Origin: Seiridium cupressi
Lineage: Eukaryota; Ascomycota; Sordariomycetes; Amphisphaeriales; Sporocadaceae
Reading direction: 5' to 3'
NCBI GenBank assembly: GCA_036674765.1
Contig: JARVKI010000015.1
Span: 124,001 to 188,000 of the forward strand
DNA length: 64,000 nt
The notes under the pieces are model-generated. The model was not told where the DNA came from, ran no database searches, and was given only the letters and a program-made list of their open reading frames with translations. Made by a program: the position numbers and the translations under genes. Shown piece after piece: positions 1 to 10,865 of this stretch. How positions within the stretch are numbered: the first letter of the stretch is position 1; each line of letters begins with the position of its first letter.

Positions 1-1
1 T

Positions 2-844
2 GATTTAAAGAAGACATGCTTGGAGGAGTTACAGTCTGGGTGGCTCGTCCAACTCATCTGCGACGATACTGAGGACGAGGCCCTCTTCTCGTCGAGATCA
101 CGGGACAAGCACGCCTTTGACGATTTGGATGAAGAAATGGAGACTGCGGACGAGCTGGCGCGGTCAAGTGCTTTCAGGATCTCCGAAAGTCGTATTCTCC
201 GACTCGCAGAAACCAGAGTGGCAGGCCTGCGAGAGGCAGAACTAAATCCGGTTCGAAAAGCCAGACAAGACGACCTTGCAATCCAGGAACAAGGGCTTGG
301 CTTTATCCGTAATCTTATCGGCAGCTCTCACGCCAATAGCAACGCTGACTCAACCAACGACACTGCTGAAATGATAGACTTCCTGTTCAACACCCTCGGC
401 CAGGACAGATTCTTCAATATCTTAGCCACCAAGCTTAGAGTCAAGTTCCTTCATGCCTTCAGCGGACGCCGTGGAGCAGCGGGCAGTGAGACAAGAGTTC
501 TGTACCCTCAAGCGAAGATCATCGAGGCGGTGGTGTATATTCTAGTCCATATGGCGGCAAGCATACCACGCCACCGGCAGCTAGTTATTGCACAGACTGA
601 GTTGTTGAAGCTTTTGGCGGGTCTCTTCAATAGCCAGGACCGCGAGGTCCGTGTCGCGCTTTGCCATCTGCTAAACAACCTCACCTGGCAGGACGATGCA
701 AACGACGCGCCAGCATGTTCACAGCGTGCCGTCGAGCTGAAAAAACTAGGGTTTCTGACCAAGCTCGAATCGCTAGGCCACGACGATGAACTAGATGTTC
801 GTGAGAGAGCGAAATCGGCGCTATGGCAGATGAAACATGGATAG
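2..844 (+). CDS. VID28: Armadillo-repeat GID/CTLH ligase subunit (Vid28/Gid5/ARMC8 type), C-terminal part
   Basis: The frame is open from base 2 to the TAG at 842-844 (280 codons), so the gene runs in from the left edge and its start lies outside the window. The product is helical and leucine-rich. Its last ~90 residues form an ARM-like repeat: an LCHLLNNLTWQDD stretch, then a Ser-Gln-Arg basic helix, KLGFLTKLESL, and a final helix ending ALWQMKHG. This follows the C-terminal pattern of ARMC8/Vid28 proteins. In that family the protein is a scaffold of the GID/CTLH ubiquitin ligase, which in yeast degrades gluconeogenic enzymes. The first 100 residues here are acidic and probably a linker. No intron is needed in the visible part. 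The call rests on the terminal repeat; another ARM-repeat protein is possible. Confidence 0.72.
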   Translation, partial: DLKKTCLEELQSGWLVQLICDDTEDEALFSSRSRDKHAFDDLDEEMETADELARSSAFRISESRILRLAETRVAGLREAELNPVRKARQDDLAIQEQGLGFIRNLIGSSHANSNADSTNDTAEMIDFLFNTLGQDRFFNILATKLRVKFLHAFSGRRGAAGSETRVLYPQAKIIEAVVYILVHMAASIPRHRQLVIAQTELLKLLAGLFNSQDREVRVALCHLLNNLTWQDDANDAPACSQRAVELKKLGFLTKLESLGHDDELDVRERAKSALWQMKHG

Positions 845-1654
845 TTCTAGCATTGTGCTCGCACCAGACCTGTTTATTACATTGCCATGAATTAGGATGA
901 TTCGGAGTATGGCGTCTGGTTATTACTGTAGACTAAAATGGCTCAATAGGGCATCACTGTAGTAATAAGAGCGTTGAGAATAATTACAACGACCACGAGT
1001 AAGCTAATCGTAAACAATGAGAGTGAAACGAGGAGAGTCTAGCCAGGTTTCTATCTATAAGTCCGGGCATCCAGTCGCCTAAAGGCGGCCTAAAATCGTT
1101 TGTGCAGGGTCGGACGTAGCGGGAGGCTCCGTATTGTATGCATTCGTGGGTTATAGTGCTGTCCCTGCTATTATATGTCGTGGGTGGATGGTCGAGCACT
1201 TGAATATATCTTAGGATAGTGTGTCTACCAGGAGAGGTCTAGTCGAATCGGTCTCACAGCCGATATCAGGTTAACACGTGCAACATCAAAGGGCCAAAAG
1301 GAGCATGTTGCTGTACCACAATATTATAACTATTGTAAGCAGCATTGTAGTAATAAAAAGGAGAAGGAACATGGCCCAATACGACGAGAAAGATGAGCAC
1401 AACCAATGGAACGCCACGAAACCTTTTGCTTGAAGTTATTCTGAATATGGAAACTACAAGACTCCGTTGAAGGCTTCGGATCTGCACCCAAACTCAACGG
1501 CATCTGGCCTGTGCTACTCGATTCTATGCTAAACAGTATCGTTGGCTGATCCTGTTTTCGAGGAGACACGCTGGCTACAGGCATTCAAATCAACAGACGA
1601 GGGACAACAGCAACTATACGCCAATTCACCTGTATACGCTGACATAAAAAAAGC

Positions 1655-1674
1655 AAAAAAAAAAAAAAAAAAAA
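1655..1674 (+). repeat. A20 homopolymer
   Basis: Twenty consecutive A bases, preceded by a short A-rich run at 1646-1652. There is no recognisable retroelement body or target-site duplication beside it. Confidence 0.9.
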
Positions 1675-4600
1675 CATTCACTTGCTCCTGATCCAGCATA
1701 CTTTTCTTCTTCTTTGATTATGAGGGGAGATCAAAGTGCTTTGAGTTACGGCATAATGTATGTGGAGTCGGTACCCCGATCGTTTACATTACTTCGTATC
1801 ACCAAACAATGCTTTCACAACATTCAGAGCCGGATTCCTCCCACATTCCTTCACGGGTCAAGGGCAGAGAACAATCAACCGTCATGTTGGACGAGGCCTG
1901 GCATGCCGACTCATGCCATTCCACTATAATTCGTCAATGGTTATCCATGTAAAAGTTACGGGTTTCCGCATCGAAGCGGAGTCTATAGAACAGAAAGACT
2001 CGAACTGTCCATTTATTATCATTCCTCCTCTTGATTCTTCTCTCCCCTCCCCATCTCAAAGACTGAGAAAAACATTTCTGTACGATGTTCTGCAACCTCC
2101 ACAGTCTCCCACACTCCGAGCAGCGGCAACTCGCAGGCGCCACATCTTGTTCTCGAGACCGGAAACGGAAGCCAGGGCTTTCTCCCACTCTCACTCGCAT
2201 GTGACATTGCGCAACCATAGACTCATAAAATTGCTTGCCTGTGAGAGGGGCGACCCGATCTGACCGGGTTCACAGAGGACCCAATCTGCGCACCCCAGAC
2301 ACGGCGATGCTGCAGGAGCCGTCGGGCGGACAAGATGGGTAGCGACAGATGTAGCTGCCCTGTGCCTTCGATTCTTGGAAGGGGGAGAGGCCGAGGAGTC
2401 ATGTTGATCTGGACATTGTTATTGCCCTAATTCTTTACCGCTTTATTCATTGGTTTCCTCTTATTGATGTTGCTTGGTTATGACCATGGAGAGAATGGGT
2501 AACATACAGCCAAAAGCCAAAATATTTTCTCATTACCATCGGCAGCTAGCCGCGGGCTGAGTTTCACAAGACGCGCCTATCCTCAGCGCTGGCCCTTCGT
2601 ATATCACCCGGCTGTACTTTCCATTAGCAGTTGATCTTGAGGGAAATAAACAATGTTAGGTTTCCCAGTTCTACGGTACCGTTGATTCAACTATGCCGAC
2701 ATGGCCGAAGATCTCTAGTGGCTTCGTAGATCACCCAACTATGATGTATATCAGTCTGGAATTTAACGAAACGAGCAAGACCTGACATATTCCGATTTTA
2801 GGCTATGTTTAGCGAGTACATGATCTTGCACCCGTGGATTGTTGACGCCAAAGTTGTTCGTATACCTGGCTGTCTCGCATCTGCATGTGTCAAATGACAC
2901 CGCGAGTCTTGTTGATCACTGTGATTGGGAGTGAGATAAACGTTGTTATGAACGGTGTGACCAAATCTGAGGGCGTAATCCGTTCTTGTAAGGCGTAGTA
3001 TTCTGGATTAGAGTTTCTACGTCCCAAGGAATTGCTCCAGAATTGTCAACAACGGATAAGCTATTTGGTATGTTTTAGTCATGGTGAAGTAGACGATAAG
3101 GCCAGGGCGATCAAGACTGGTCTGTCCACCTTCCTTGGACCTTATCGCCCGTCAAATTCCTGGTCACATATCATGTTCCGCCACGGAATACGAAGTGACA
3201 CAGCCACCGAGTAGCGGGCAAGAAGAAGCGAGTTGAAACAAAAGAAAACTCTAATCAACGGCAACATCTGTCCCACACGTGGCTTCAAGCTTCACTAACA
3301 AATAATTGGAAAGCCTTTATAAAACTACACGTTGACACTAAGTGCGAAAGCATTGCCCTACGAGCCGTCACTTTGGGACAATTAACAGCCTTAAGAAAGA
3401 AGCAAGGAAGCTTGTGAGCCTCTGGGCTGAGATGGCGCCGACTGGGCAGAGCCACAGCGGTAACCAGATGACTGGTCCCTTAGGGCCGTAACGATGGCGC
3501 CTCTTGCTCGGTCTGAATAGCCGGCCGACTAGGCCAGGTGATTTCCGCCGGATCAGATTGGTCACAAATGATCGAAGCAAACTAGGTCTTTGGTTCGGCA
3601 TGTTTTCCCTGACAGAGACCAGGTGAAAGACAAAGCTTGAGTAGAAACATGTGGATTCATATTGCTCTATGCCATCGTAGTGGCTGATTCCCGAACATCT
3701 GGACACGGCGTCCTCGACTAGGGACGAGGCCCAACAGCTTCGTAGGATCTATCTCTCAGCTGGCCTGGCTTGGGCCCCCTTTTGACGCCGCCACAGCCTC
3801 GGGTTTCCCAGTTTCAAGGAACACGGCACAGATAGATGCTGCACCCTGGTTACGGCGAACTAGGCTGATCGGATTGGACGTCGGACGTGCCGGTCAATCG
3901 TTTCAGAAGTTACATAGGCGCATGAAATCCGGTCATCTTGAGAGATTTCCGTGATTGACGGGCCCAGAATCGGCTTTGGAAGTCTGACATGATTGCTAGT
4001 GTGCAATAGGGTTAGAGTGGAGCAAACGGAAATGAAAAGCCTCGGAACAGTATAGTTAGTGCTATAGTCGACTGGCGATCGCTAAGAGAGCGATCAGGCG
4101 AAGAGGGAAAAACAAGTATATACACCGAGGTATGGTTCAGCTGGGCATTTCCAGCTGTGCCAACCGAGTAGCGCGTGTTCAGCCAAGGTTGGCAACTGGC
4201 CTGGTAGGTCAGATATTCAACATGACCAGACTCCTGGAATCACGATGCCTTGTGCTGCGCTTGAACTCCTGCAGGAACAACTGTCTCGATGAACATGGTT
4301 GATCATGGCGATTCTGACAAAACATAGCGTACGGCTCTAAATTTCGCTAACGGTGTTTTGGATTGGTGTAGAATTGACTGAGCTGCCCCCTCGGGCGGGC
4401 CAACGTTTATCGACGGATGAGATGGCGTAAAGTCGACGATTGACGGTCTACAACGCAAGTGCCGAGAGCAGGTTTCCCAAACGGGAGATCACAAAGGCTC
4501 CTCTTGGAACCTTCAAGATGCGCATAGTTAATGAAAGCCGTGTTCGCTTCACATGTGTGCTGGGAACAGGGTAGCAACAATCGGGCCTTGACTGACGATA

Positions 4601-6346
4601 TAGTGGGAGCATGGCTACATTGTATGATATCCCCTTTGCGCTACTCCCCACGGTTCGCCGCATCACGGCTACCAAGTTGGTCTCGGTAAGTTGCTCCGTG
4701 TTTGGTACGGCGCATGAATGCAAGGCATGTCGGATCCTGATACTCGGATTACGTTAGATGCAATCATCTGGTACGTGTGCCTCCCGGCGTAGCGTTCTGA
4801 TGAAGCAAACAGTGGAAGGAATCGGGCAGTAGTCCACATCGACAACGGTCGCATCTGTCTTTTAGGTGTCGGATCCCAAGGTTCTAGAGTAGCGAATCTA
4901 ATCAATCTCGCCAACTGTATGACTTTCTCGCGCGCATGCTATCGATTACTAACGGTCCTGACAACCGCCTCTGCCGTTTCGGCGCATAATTGTAAGGCTT
5001 GAAGCCGCCGCTGTAAGGTGTCGTACGCAAATCTACGGAAGCTTTACACTAAGCAGCATGACCTCACAGGCTTCAACGCAGATGCCCAAACGTTAATTAT
5101 GCACGGCTGGGACTGCAATCTGCTCTCGGGAGAAGGGCGAAGGCAATCATGGTTTATCTGCTCTGTACGAGGCGTCTGTCACTCTTGTACCGGCGCTTTT
5201 ACCCAACTCAGAACTGGTGAGCCCCAGACAGTGGACTGATGGGTCCGACAGGTTGGACCCCACTGTTTCTGCTCGGCACGGATCTGTTCTCCCCGTCTGT
5301 CAAGCAGATCTCCCCGCTGTATTCGCCGTGCTTGGCCACGAAATGCTGCCCCGGAATGGTAAGTGGATAAATAGTACGGTCGGACAATAATAAGATTGCG
5401 CTTGATTAAAGCTTGGACTGCTGTTTCGACTTCTGCTCTCCCCTGCCCTCGATCAGTGGGCCGAGTATCGGGGAATTCAAGACTTCTGGATGTTCAACTC
5501 GGTAGGTCACATGGTAACATACGTTTTCTAGAGAGCGGCGGGCATAGGCGAGTCAATCGCCACTAAAGAAAACGTGGTCGCACTAGAGTCGGAGCTCCAT
5601 GAATGGAAGGTCGTCTGGCAGAGACGTTGTCTCAGACCTCTCACCCCGTTTCTTGGTACGCTTACGTCGTGACGCGAGCTTATCTATTTAAGTTGGGAGC
5701 CGGCGTCGTAGTGTCGGGCGCCTCCAACTTAACGACTTTGTTCGTATGGCCGGAAATAGTGTCTGCCATGCAATAAGCGCTCCAAGCCAAGACGGCATCA
5801 CAGTGCGGCCACCCTGGCGGCTTTTCACGCGACACCATGGTCGTCGTTGCCAAACATCTCTGCACTACAGCAGGCGTCGATTGCTACTGTACAGGTGGGC
5901 AGAAGAAGTTGTGCAGGAGAAAAAGACAGATTGGGGGTAGAGAAAAAAAAAAAAAGCAACATAGGCCCGCTAGAGCAGCATAGGTATTGCTCGGTATTCG
6001 ACTTAATTGGTACCCGGGTTATGCAGACAAAATAAAGCCTCCGGATTGATACTCGTGAGATTTTGTGCATGCTCTTACATAAGGGACGCAATCGACACGA
6101 GCGGCTTCTTGCTTGCTTCTTGCCTGCTGCCTCGCATGGTGCTCATGTTCCCATCCACGCACCAGAGAGCGGACAGCGTTTCGTGGCTGCTTCCTGCGCA
6201 TGTATGTAGCACTCCCACGCAAGCCGAGAGATTGAGGCCGCGGTGGGTTTGCACCGTCCCGGCCATGATCTGACCAGACCAGAGAGCTTCGAGATCGGAC
6301 AAGGCGACGTCGACCGAATGCTCGGGTAGATTTTCAACGCTTAACC

Positions 6347-6376
6347 CTCTGGCTCTGGCTCTGGCTCTGGCTCTCT
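6347..6376 (+). repeat. CTCTGG hexanucleotide microsatellite
   Basis: Between four and five near-perfect copies of the six-base unit CTCTGG in a gene-free stretch. It is a simple-sequence repeat and explains the Arg-Ala repeat seen in a spurious minus-strand frame. Confidence 0.85.
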
Positions 6377-7261
6377 CCTGACTCCTACCAGGGACGGTCT
6401 TGAAAGGGCCCGAGGCCATGCACCCAGGTACAGTGCTGGATACAGTAATTACGACTTGGTGGGAGGCAGATGGCGCTACAAGGTGACATTGCGCAGGGCA
6501 TCCTGAACCCCATTTAAAGCGGGTGATTGGCAAAAGATGGGCTCATTCCGGACCCGCCCTCGTAGCTCGACACGGGCGGGACCCACCAGATCTGAGCAGG
6601 GCCCCGAGATGGGTTAAGCGACTCTTGACTAAGAATTTCCCCGACGACAGAAGTACGGAACACTTGCACTAATAATCATCAATCCTGTCAGCCAGTAGCT
6701 GTAGCAGTCAATAGCGTCAGCATGCCTTGCAATCTTCGAGCGCTCTGGGATCCGGGGCTTGCGGGCTGCTATATTCAGCTGCCATCAGATTTTGGTGGTT
6801 ACGCAGACGACAAGCGAGATCGCGTATGCAGTTCCTTGGGTGCGAGGGATGTAGAGCTTGGGACGTTCGTGGAACCAACTGCCAGAAGCGAAGAAAGTGG
6901 ATGGAAGGAAAAGCAAGGCTCCCCAAGCTCCAACGACCGACGGAAGTGGCCCCATTGTCGTTGAGGAAAAACGTACACAGTGGGAGGCACGGACTGGGAG
7001 TCTCTACTGTCTGTACAGTGGTAGAAAGCGTCTGAAGAGGTGGCCTGGTAAAGATTAGCTGGTGCCTGACCCATGCACAACTCAAAAAAAAAAATGGAAC
7101 TGCGACAGTACCGTCCGGGGAGCTGAGCCAGTACCAGAGAACAGGGTCAGAGGGCTCAGGCGCGTCCCAGCCATTCGCAGGCGCTCCCACATTGGCCCTG
7201 GAGTGTGGAGCCACGCGCTTGGGCAGCCGACCCAGGACCGGGCGACACCTCGATGTGGATG

Positions 7262-7300
7262 TACCTCGCTACCTCGATACCTCGATACCTCGATGCCTCG
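7262..7300 (+). repeat. ACCTCGAT-type tandem repeat
   Basis: About four to five head-to-tail copies of an 8-base unit ACCTCGAT (outer copies degenerate), lying upstream of the veA leader. Confidence 0.8.
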
Positions 7301-7368
7301 TGCAGGGGCATACGGAACCGTCCAGCCCACCCATGCTTTCTGCTTCTGCTTCTGCCCCATGGCCCCAT

Positions 7369-8283
7369 GCCCCTCTGGCTGCTCATTCGCCCACGCACAT
7401 CCAACTGCCATTAATCCCTTGTCTATCCCCTCCCCCAATCCACGTCTCGTTCTCTCTTTTTCCCACCTTTCCCGCCCGCTCCTCGAGCAACGATAGATAG
7501 AACACAGCTCTCTCCCCATCAATCCCTCTCCCGAACTCGTCGCCGGCCTCGTTCACCACCGCGAGCCGACAGTTGTGCAGGCACTCGCCTTCACCCGGAC
7601 GAGCAAAGTGACAGCGGTCGACCGAACAGGAGCCAACGGCCATCTCTGCTCTCGCTCGCCGTGGCTGTGCCGGACTGGTCCTTGACAGGCCCCGTTCCGA
7701 CATTAGCATAAACGGGTCTTGGGGAGCGTCCGTCCACCCACCCACACCCACACCCTTCCCAGTTCCCGGGACTTGCTCATCTCCCTGGCGAGCGAGTCAG
7801 TGAGCAGTACCACCGCGGCACCCAAAAGCAAAATCCAGCTCCAGCGCCTTGGGTCTGCCATTCACAACTGCCTTTCTCCTCCTTAAGCTTTCTCCTTCCT
7901 CCCTTCCCGCAACCCAATCCGCCGGGTTCGCTTTTCGCTGGATCTTCCTATTCTCCTCGCCGGGAATTGTTTCAGCTCTTTCGGACGCTTGGAACCCAAC
8001 GTCTCGCCGCTTCAATCCAACCAGCAGCTGCGTCACCCACCCAAGCACTGTTACAGTAGTATACGATCCGGTCCAGTCTTTTCACCTGCGCCTCGCAGGC
8101 TGTCACTTAGGTATGGCATCTCTGCAGTCATCGTCATTCAGTCGCAACACCAGGGGAGTGGCTATCAGTGGATCATGTTCGTTGCACCGACCAAGATTTA
8201 TTTCACACAGCCTCCTCGACTGGGCACCATGAAGCAGACCCTTTGGAGTTATGAGGCCTGCGACTAACATCTACACAGTTATC
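7369..8283 (+). promoter_or_regulatory. Long ATG-free 5' leader of veA
   Basis: From just after an ATG near 7366 to 8112 there is no ATG on the plus strand (about 740 bases; roughly eleven expected by chance). The same stretch is rich in C and CT runs, for example around 7421-7480 and 7866-7910, as in fungal transcription start regions and leaders. ATGs reappear only inside the proposed leader intron (8113, 8175, 8229, 8251). I infer that transcription starts somewhere in 7370-7560 and that the leader is under selection against upstream start codons. The exact start is not visible. Confidence 0.6.
8111..8278 (+). promoter_or_regulatory. Intron in the veA 5' leader
   Basis: The donor is GTATGG after CTTAG at 8106-8110, the branch site CTAAC is at 8264-8268 and the acceptor is ACAG, ending at 8278 six bases before the veA ATG. 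All upstream ATGs of the locus fall inside it. If it is retained, the ATG at 8251 would add 11 residues in frame to VeA. Confidence 0.65.
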
Positions 8284-9780
8284 ATGGCTACACACATGGC
8301 CCCAAAGGCTGCTGCTGACCCGCAGTCGCATATGCAATGGAGTCGCCAGACCAGAGCTGGAAAGAGAATTCACTACGATCTTATGGTCCTACAGCAACCT
8401 GAGCGTGCTAGAGCATGTGGATCCGGGCCCAAGTCTTCGGCTGACCGTCGACCTGTTGACCCGCCGCCTATTGTACGCCTGACAGTATGGGAAGGCGAGA
8501 CCATGGCTGAGGCCAAGGATGTTACTATGGACTACAACTCGGATTTCTTTCTGTTCGTATCGCTGGAAAACGCTCGACCCATGGCACACGGCCGCGTTCA
8601 AACGCCGGCTGCCACATCGCCTCCTGTACTGACTGGCGTGCCCGTCTCCGCCTGCTGCTACTTGGATCGTCCCTCAGCGGCTGGCTACTTCTTGTTCCCG
8701 GATCTGTCCGTCCGCCATGAGGGACGCTACAAGCTGATCTTCAGATTGTACGAGCGTAACAAGGACTCCCAGGACCTCAATCCGGTAGACCAGTCGGACA
8801 ACATGGAAGATGAGGACGGCCTCTTTTTCACCTTTTTGAATGAAGTCAGGTCGCAGGCCTTCACTGTATTCAGTGCCAAGAAGTTCCCTGGTTTGGCAGA
8901 AAGCACACCATTGAGTCGAACTGTTGCCGAGCAGGGATGCCGCGTCCGCATTCGCAGAGATGTTCGCATGCGCCGGCGCGATAACAAACCCAGTGCTCAG
9001 GCTGAGTATGAGCAGCGCGAAGAGGAATATGCAAAAGAGCGCAGAACACAGTCTCCCGCAGATGCTTATCGTCATCGGTCGGACAGCCACTCTAGCGACC
9101 GCCGAGCTTCAGGATTTGACCATCCTCCTCCCTTGGCTCCGAATCAGCGTCTCGTAGGGTTTGCTCCGCCTGCATACAACAAGCCGTACCAGCCTCCGCC
9201 GGCACCACCTTCGGAACCAGTATCGCCTGCTGCGCATACGCCCATTTATCGGCACGGGTCTTTCCCATCTTCTACGTACCCGTCAACTACCACCTATCCA
9301 CACCACTACGCAGAGAGACTTCCGCCGGCAATCGAGGATAGACGCTCGTCATTGACATATCCGCCCATCTCAGCTCAGTCTTATGGGCAACCTATCCAGC
9401 CCAGACCTCCAATTCCACCCATCGACACAGGCTTCCACTCCAAGCTACCATCAATCAAATCTGAGCTCCAGATGTCGCCGACGACAACAGCAGTTCCCAG
9501 CGCCTCGTTTTCCAACCAAGGGCAGGTCTCTTCCTCGCTGAAGAGGTCGTATGAGGAGACCAACGACGGCGAATACTCACCCGGAGAGTTCAAGTCGCAT
9601 CTGTGCTACAGAAGAGCAGGAGGAAACGGAGCCGAAAAGGAGTCCCCTGGATACATGGGAGAAAATCCTCAACCTCCTGCGCCCATAGATCCCCAACTAC
9701 AGGCAGAGGACGAACGTGATGTTGGAAACCATTCGCGCAAACGATCGTTTCGAGTCTTAGTGGACAATGGGCGACACTAG
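8284..9780 (+). CDS. veA: Velvet-family developmental regulator VeA
   Basis: A single 498-codon exon. Residues ~10-230 are the velvet domain: LQQPERARACG, KSSADRRPVDPPP, then GVPVSACCYLDRPSAAGYFLFPDLSVRHEG, a family signature given here only in part, and TVAEQGCRVRIRRDVRMRRR. VeA is known to enter the nucleus with VelB and the methyltransferase LaeA, and controls sexual development and secondary metabolism. The basic cluster closing the domain may aid nuclear import. Residues ~250-498 are Pro/Ser/Tyr-rich and disordered, as usual for VeA; the length is within the family range. I chose the ATG at 8284 because it follows an intron acceptor and gives a family-like N terminus; an in-frame ATG at 8251 lies inside that intron. 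The last ~60 residues match nothing I can place, so a small 3' intron is possible. Confidence 0.93.
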   Translation: MATHMAPKAAADPQSHMQWSRQTRAGKRIHYDLMVLQQPERARACGSGPKSSADRRPVDPPPIVRLTVWEGETMAEAKDVTMDYNSDFFLFVSLENARPMAHGRVQTPAATSPPVLTGVPVSACCYLDRPSAAGYFLFPDLSVRHEGRYKLIFRLYERNKDSQDLNPVDQSDNMEDEDGLFFTFLNEVRSQAFTVFSAKKFPGLAESTPLSRTVAEQGCRVRIRRDVRMRRRDNKPSAQAEYEQREEEYAKERRTQSPADAYRHRSDSHSSDRRASGFDHPPPLAPNQRLVGFAPPAYNKPYQPPPAPPSEPVSPAAHTPIYRHGSFPSSTYPSTTTYPHHYAERLPPAIEDRRSSLTYPPISAQSYGQPIQPRPPIPPIDTGFHSKLPSIKSELQMSPTTTAVPSASFSNQGQVSSSLKRSYEETNDGEYSPGEFKSHLCYRRAGGNGAEKESPGYMGENPQPPAPIDPQLQAEDERDVGNHSRKRSFRVLVDNGRH

Positions 9781-10865
9781 ACGTGATCTCATCCAACTTC
9801 GATTGAACTTGTATATATGTGCACACATCAACGTCGGCACTCATTCCATTGATTTTGGGCGAACGGCGCCCCCGCCGCGGGTAACCCGTTCGTCATGATT
9901 GTTCCCTTCTCTTGTGGTATACACCTGTGATGTGGGTTGGTGGGTTAAGGTATAGGGATTATTTCTGAAATTTTGCGGTGTTGGCCTCGGGAAAGCATTT
10001 GTTCATACCCAGGTGGAGTTTCCTGATCGGCTTGAATAGAGACTGGGGAAAGTTTGACTGGGCAAGCGCCCGCTTGTCTGCATCTTTAATGGTCTGTTTG
10101 TTAGGGTCCGACGGCGGTCAAGGAACAATGCGGTATGGGTGTATATTGTGTGCGGGAATGCCGGCAATATGGGCAGCTACAATAGCAATGATGGACTGGA
10201 GGTTGAATCAAAGATGATGCATGCGCAGTCAGCATGCGAGTTGAATGATCATTGGTTTTTAACATATTGATGTGCACAGGTGCTCTTGTGTGAACCCGAT
10301 GCCGCAACTAATGGCTGGAAGCTAGGTAGGTCGAGATGTCGCTGGCTACCTAGTTATGCTAACTACTATTTGATGTATGCAGCCAATGAAATGTTCCTGC
10401 GATTACTAACTAGACTCTAAGGGAAGGAAGGCTGACTAGTCTAGTAAGTCGATACAATGTAGCGAGGTATAGTCATCCAGGGCCTCTCATTCCTGTCTCT
10501 GGGTAATATGAGGCCGGAGATGGTTCTAACAGGGCGATAGTCCCAGGAAAGTCCTGGAAGCAAGCGGTCGAACGGCAAGAAGTGGGTTTTTGGACACGGC
10601 CCACGGTGCAGCTCCAGCGACGGTTGAGACAGAAAGAGAAAGAAAAAAAGCGGCCCGGGATGCCACATGCTAGGCCAGCGCTGGGCAACCCCCACCGACT
10701 CTAGTAAACAAAGCAAAGTAAACAATCTGCCGCTCCGTCACCAATCAAGCTCCACGCGTCTGCGGCCACCTTATAACAATCCCTATCCTTATTACACATG
10801 TATCCAAGCAAAAGAAGAGCACCGAACAGCAAACAAAGTCGTCGCACCTAGCGCTGGGCTTGAAC
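9781..10865. other. Intergenic region, veA 3' flank and promoter of the next gene
   Basis: No supportable coding frame. The first ~200 bases should carry the veA 3' UTR. The last ~150 bases (10,700-10,865) are C/A-rich with TTATAAC at about 10,770 and a CAA/CAG-rich stretch directly before the next ATG, which suits a short leader. Confidence 0.5.

Larger units (their letters stand above)
845..7368. other. Intergenic region without a supportable gene
   Basis: About 6.5 kb with only short, mutually overlapping open frames, the longest about 165 codons, and none with recognisable motifs or plausible splice continuations. It contains the 3' flank of the armadillo gene, a 20-base A tract (1655-1674), a 13-base A tract near 5943, a CTCTGG hexanucleotide repeat (6347-6376) and an 8-base repeat (7262-7300). 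Composition is near the genome-like mean, so it does not look like a RIP-mutated block. Distal regulatory sequence of veA or a non-coding transcript could lie here; nothing in the sequence decides it. Confidence 0.6.

Noticed and set aside
1655..1674. A20 tract as the tail of a retroposed element
   Set aside because: No element body upstream and no target-site duplication visible.
7062..7522. Overlapping 144-146 codon frames on both strands
   Set aside because: Mirror frames over simple and CT-rich sequence upstream of veA; not coding.
8251..8283. Upstream in-frame ATG of veA as the start
   Set aside because: It lies inside the leader intron ending at 8278; used only if the intron is retained.
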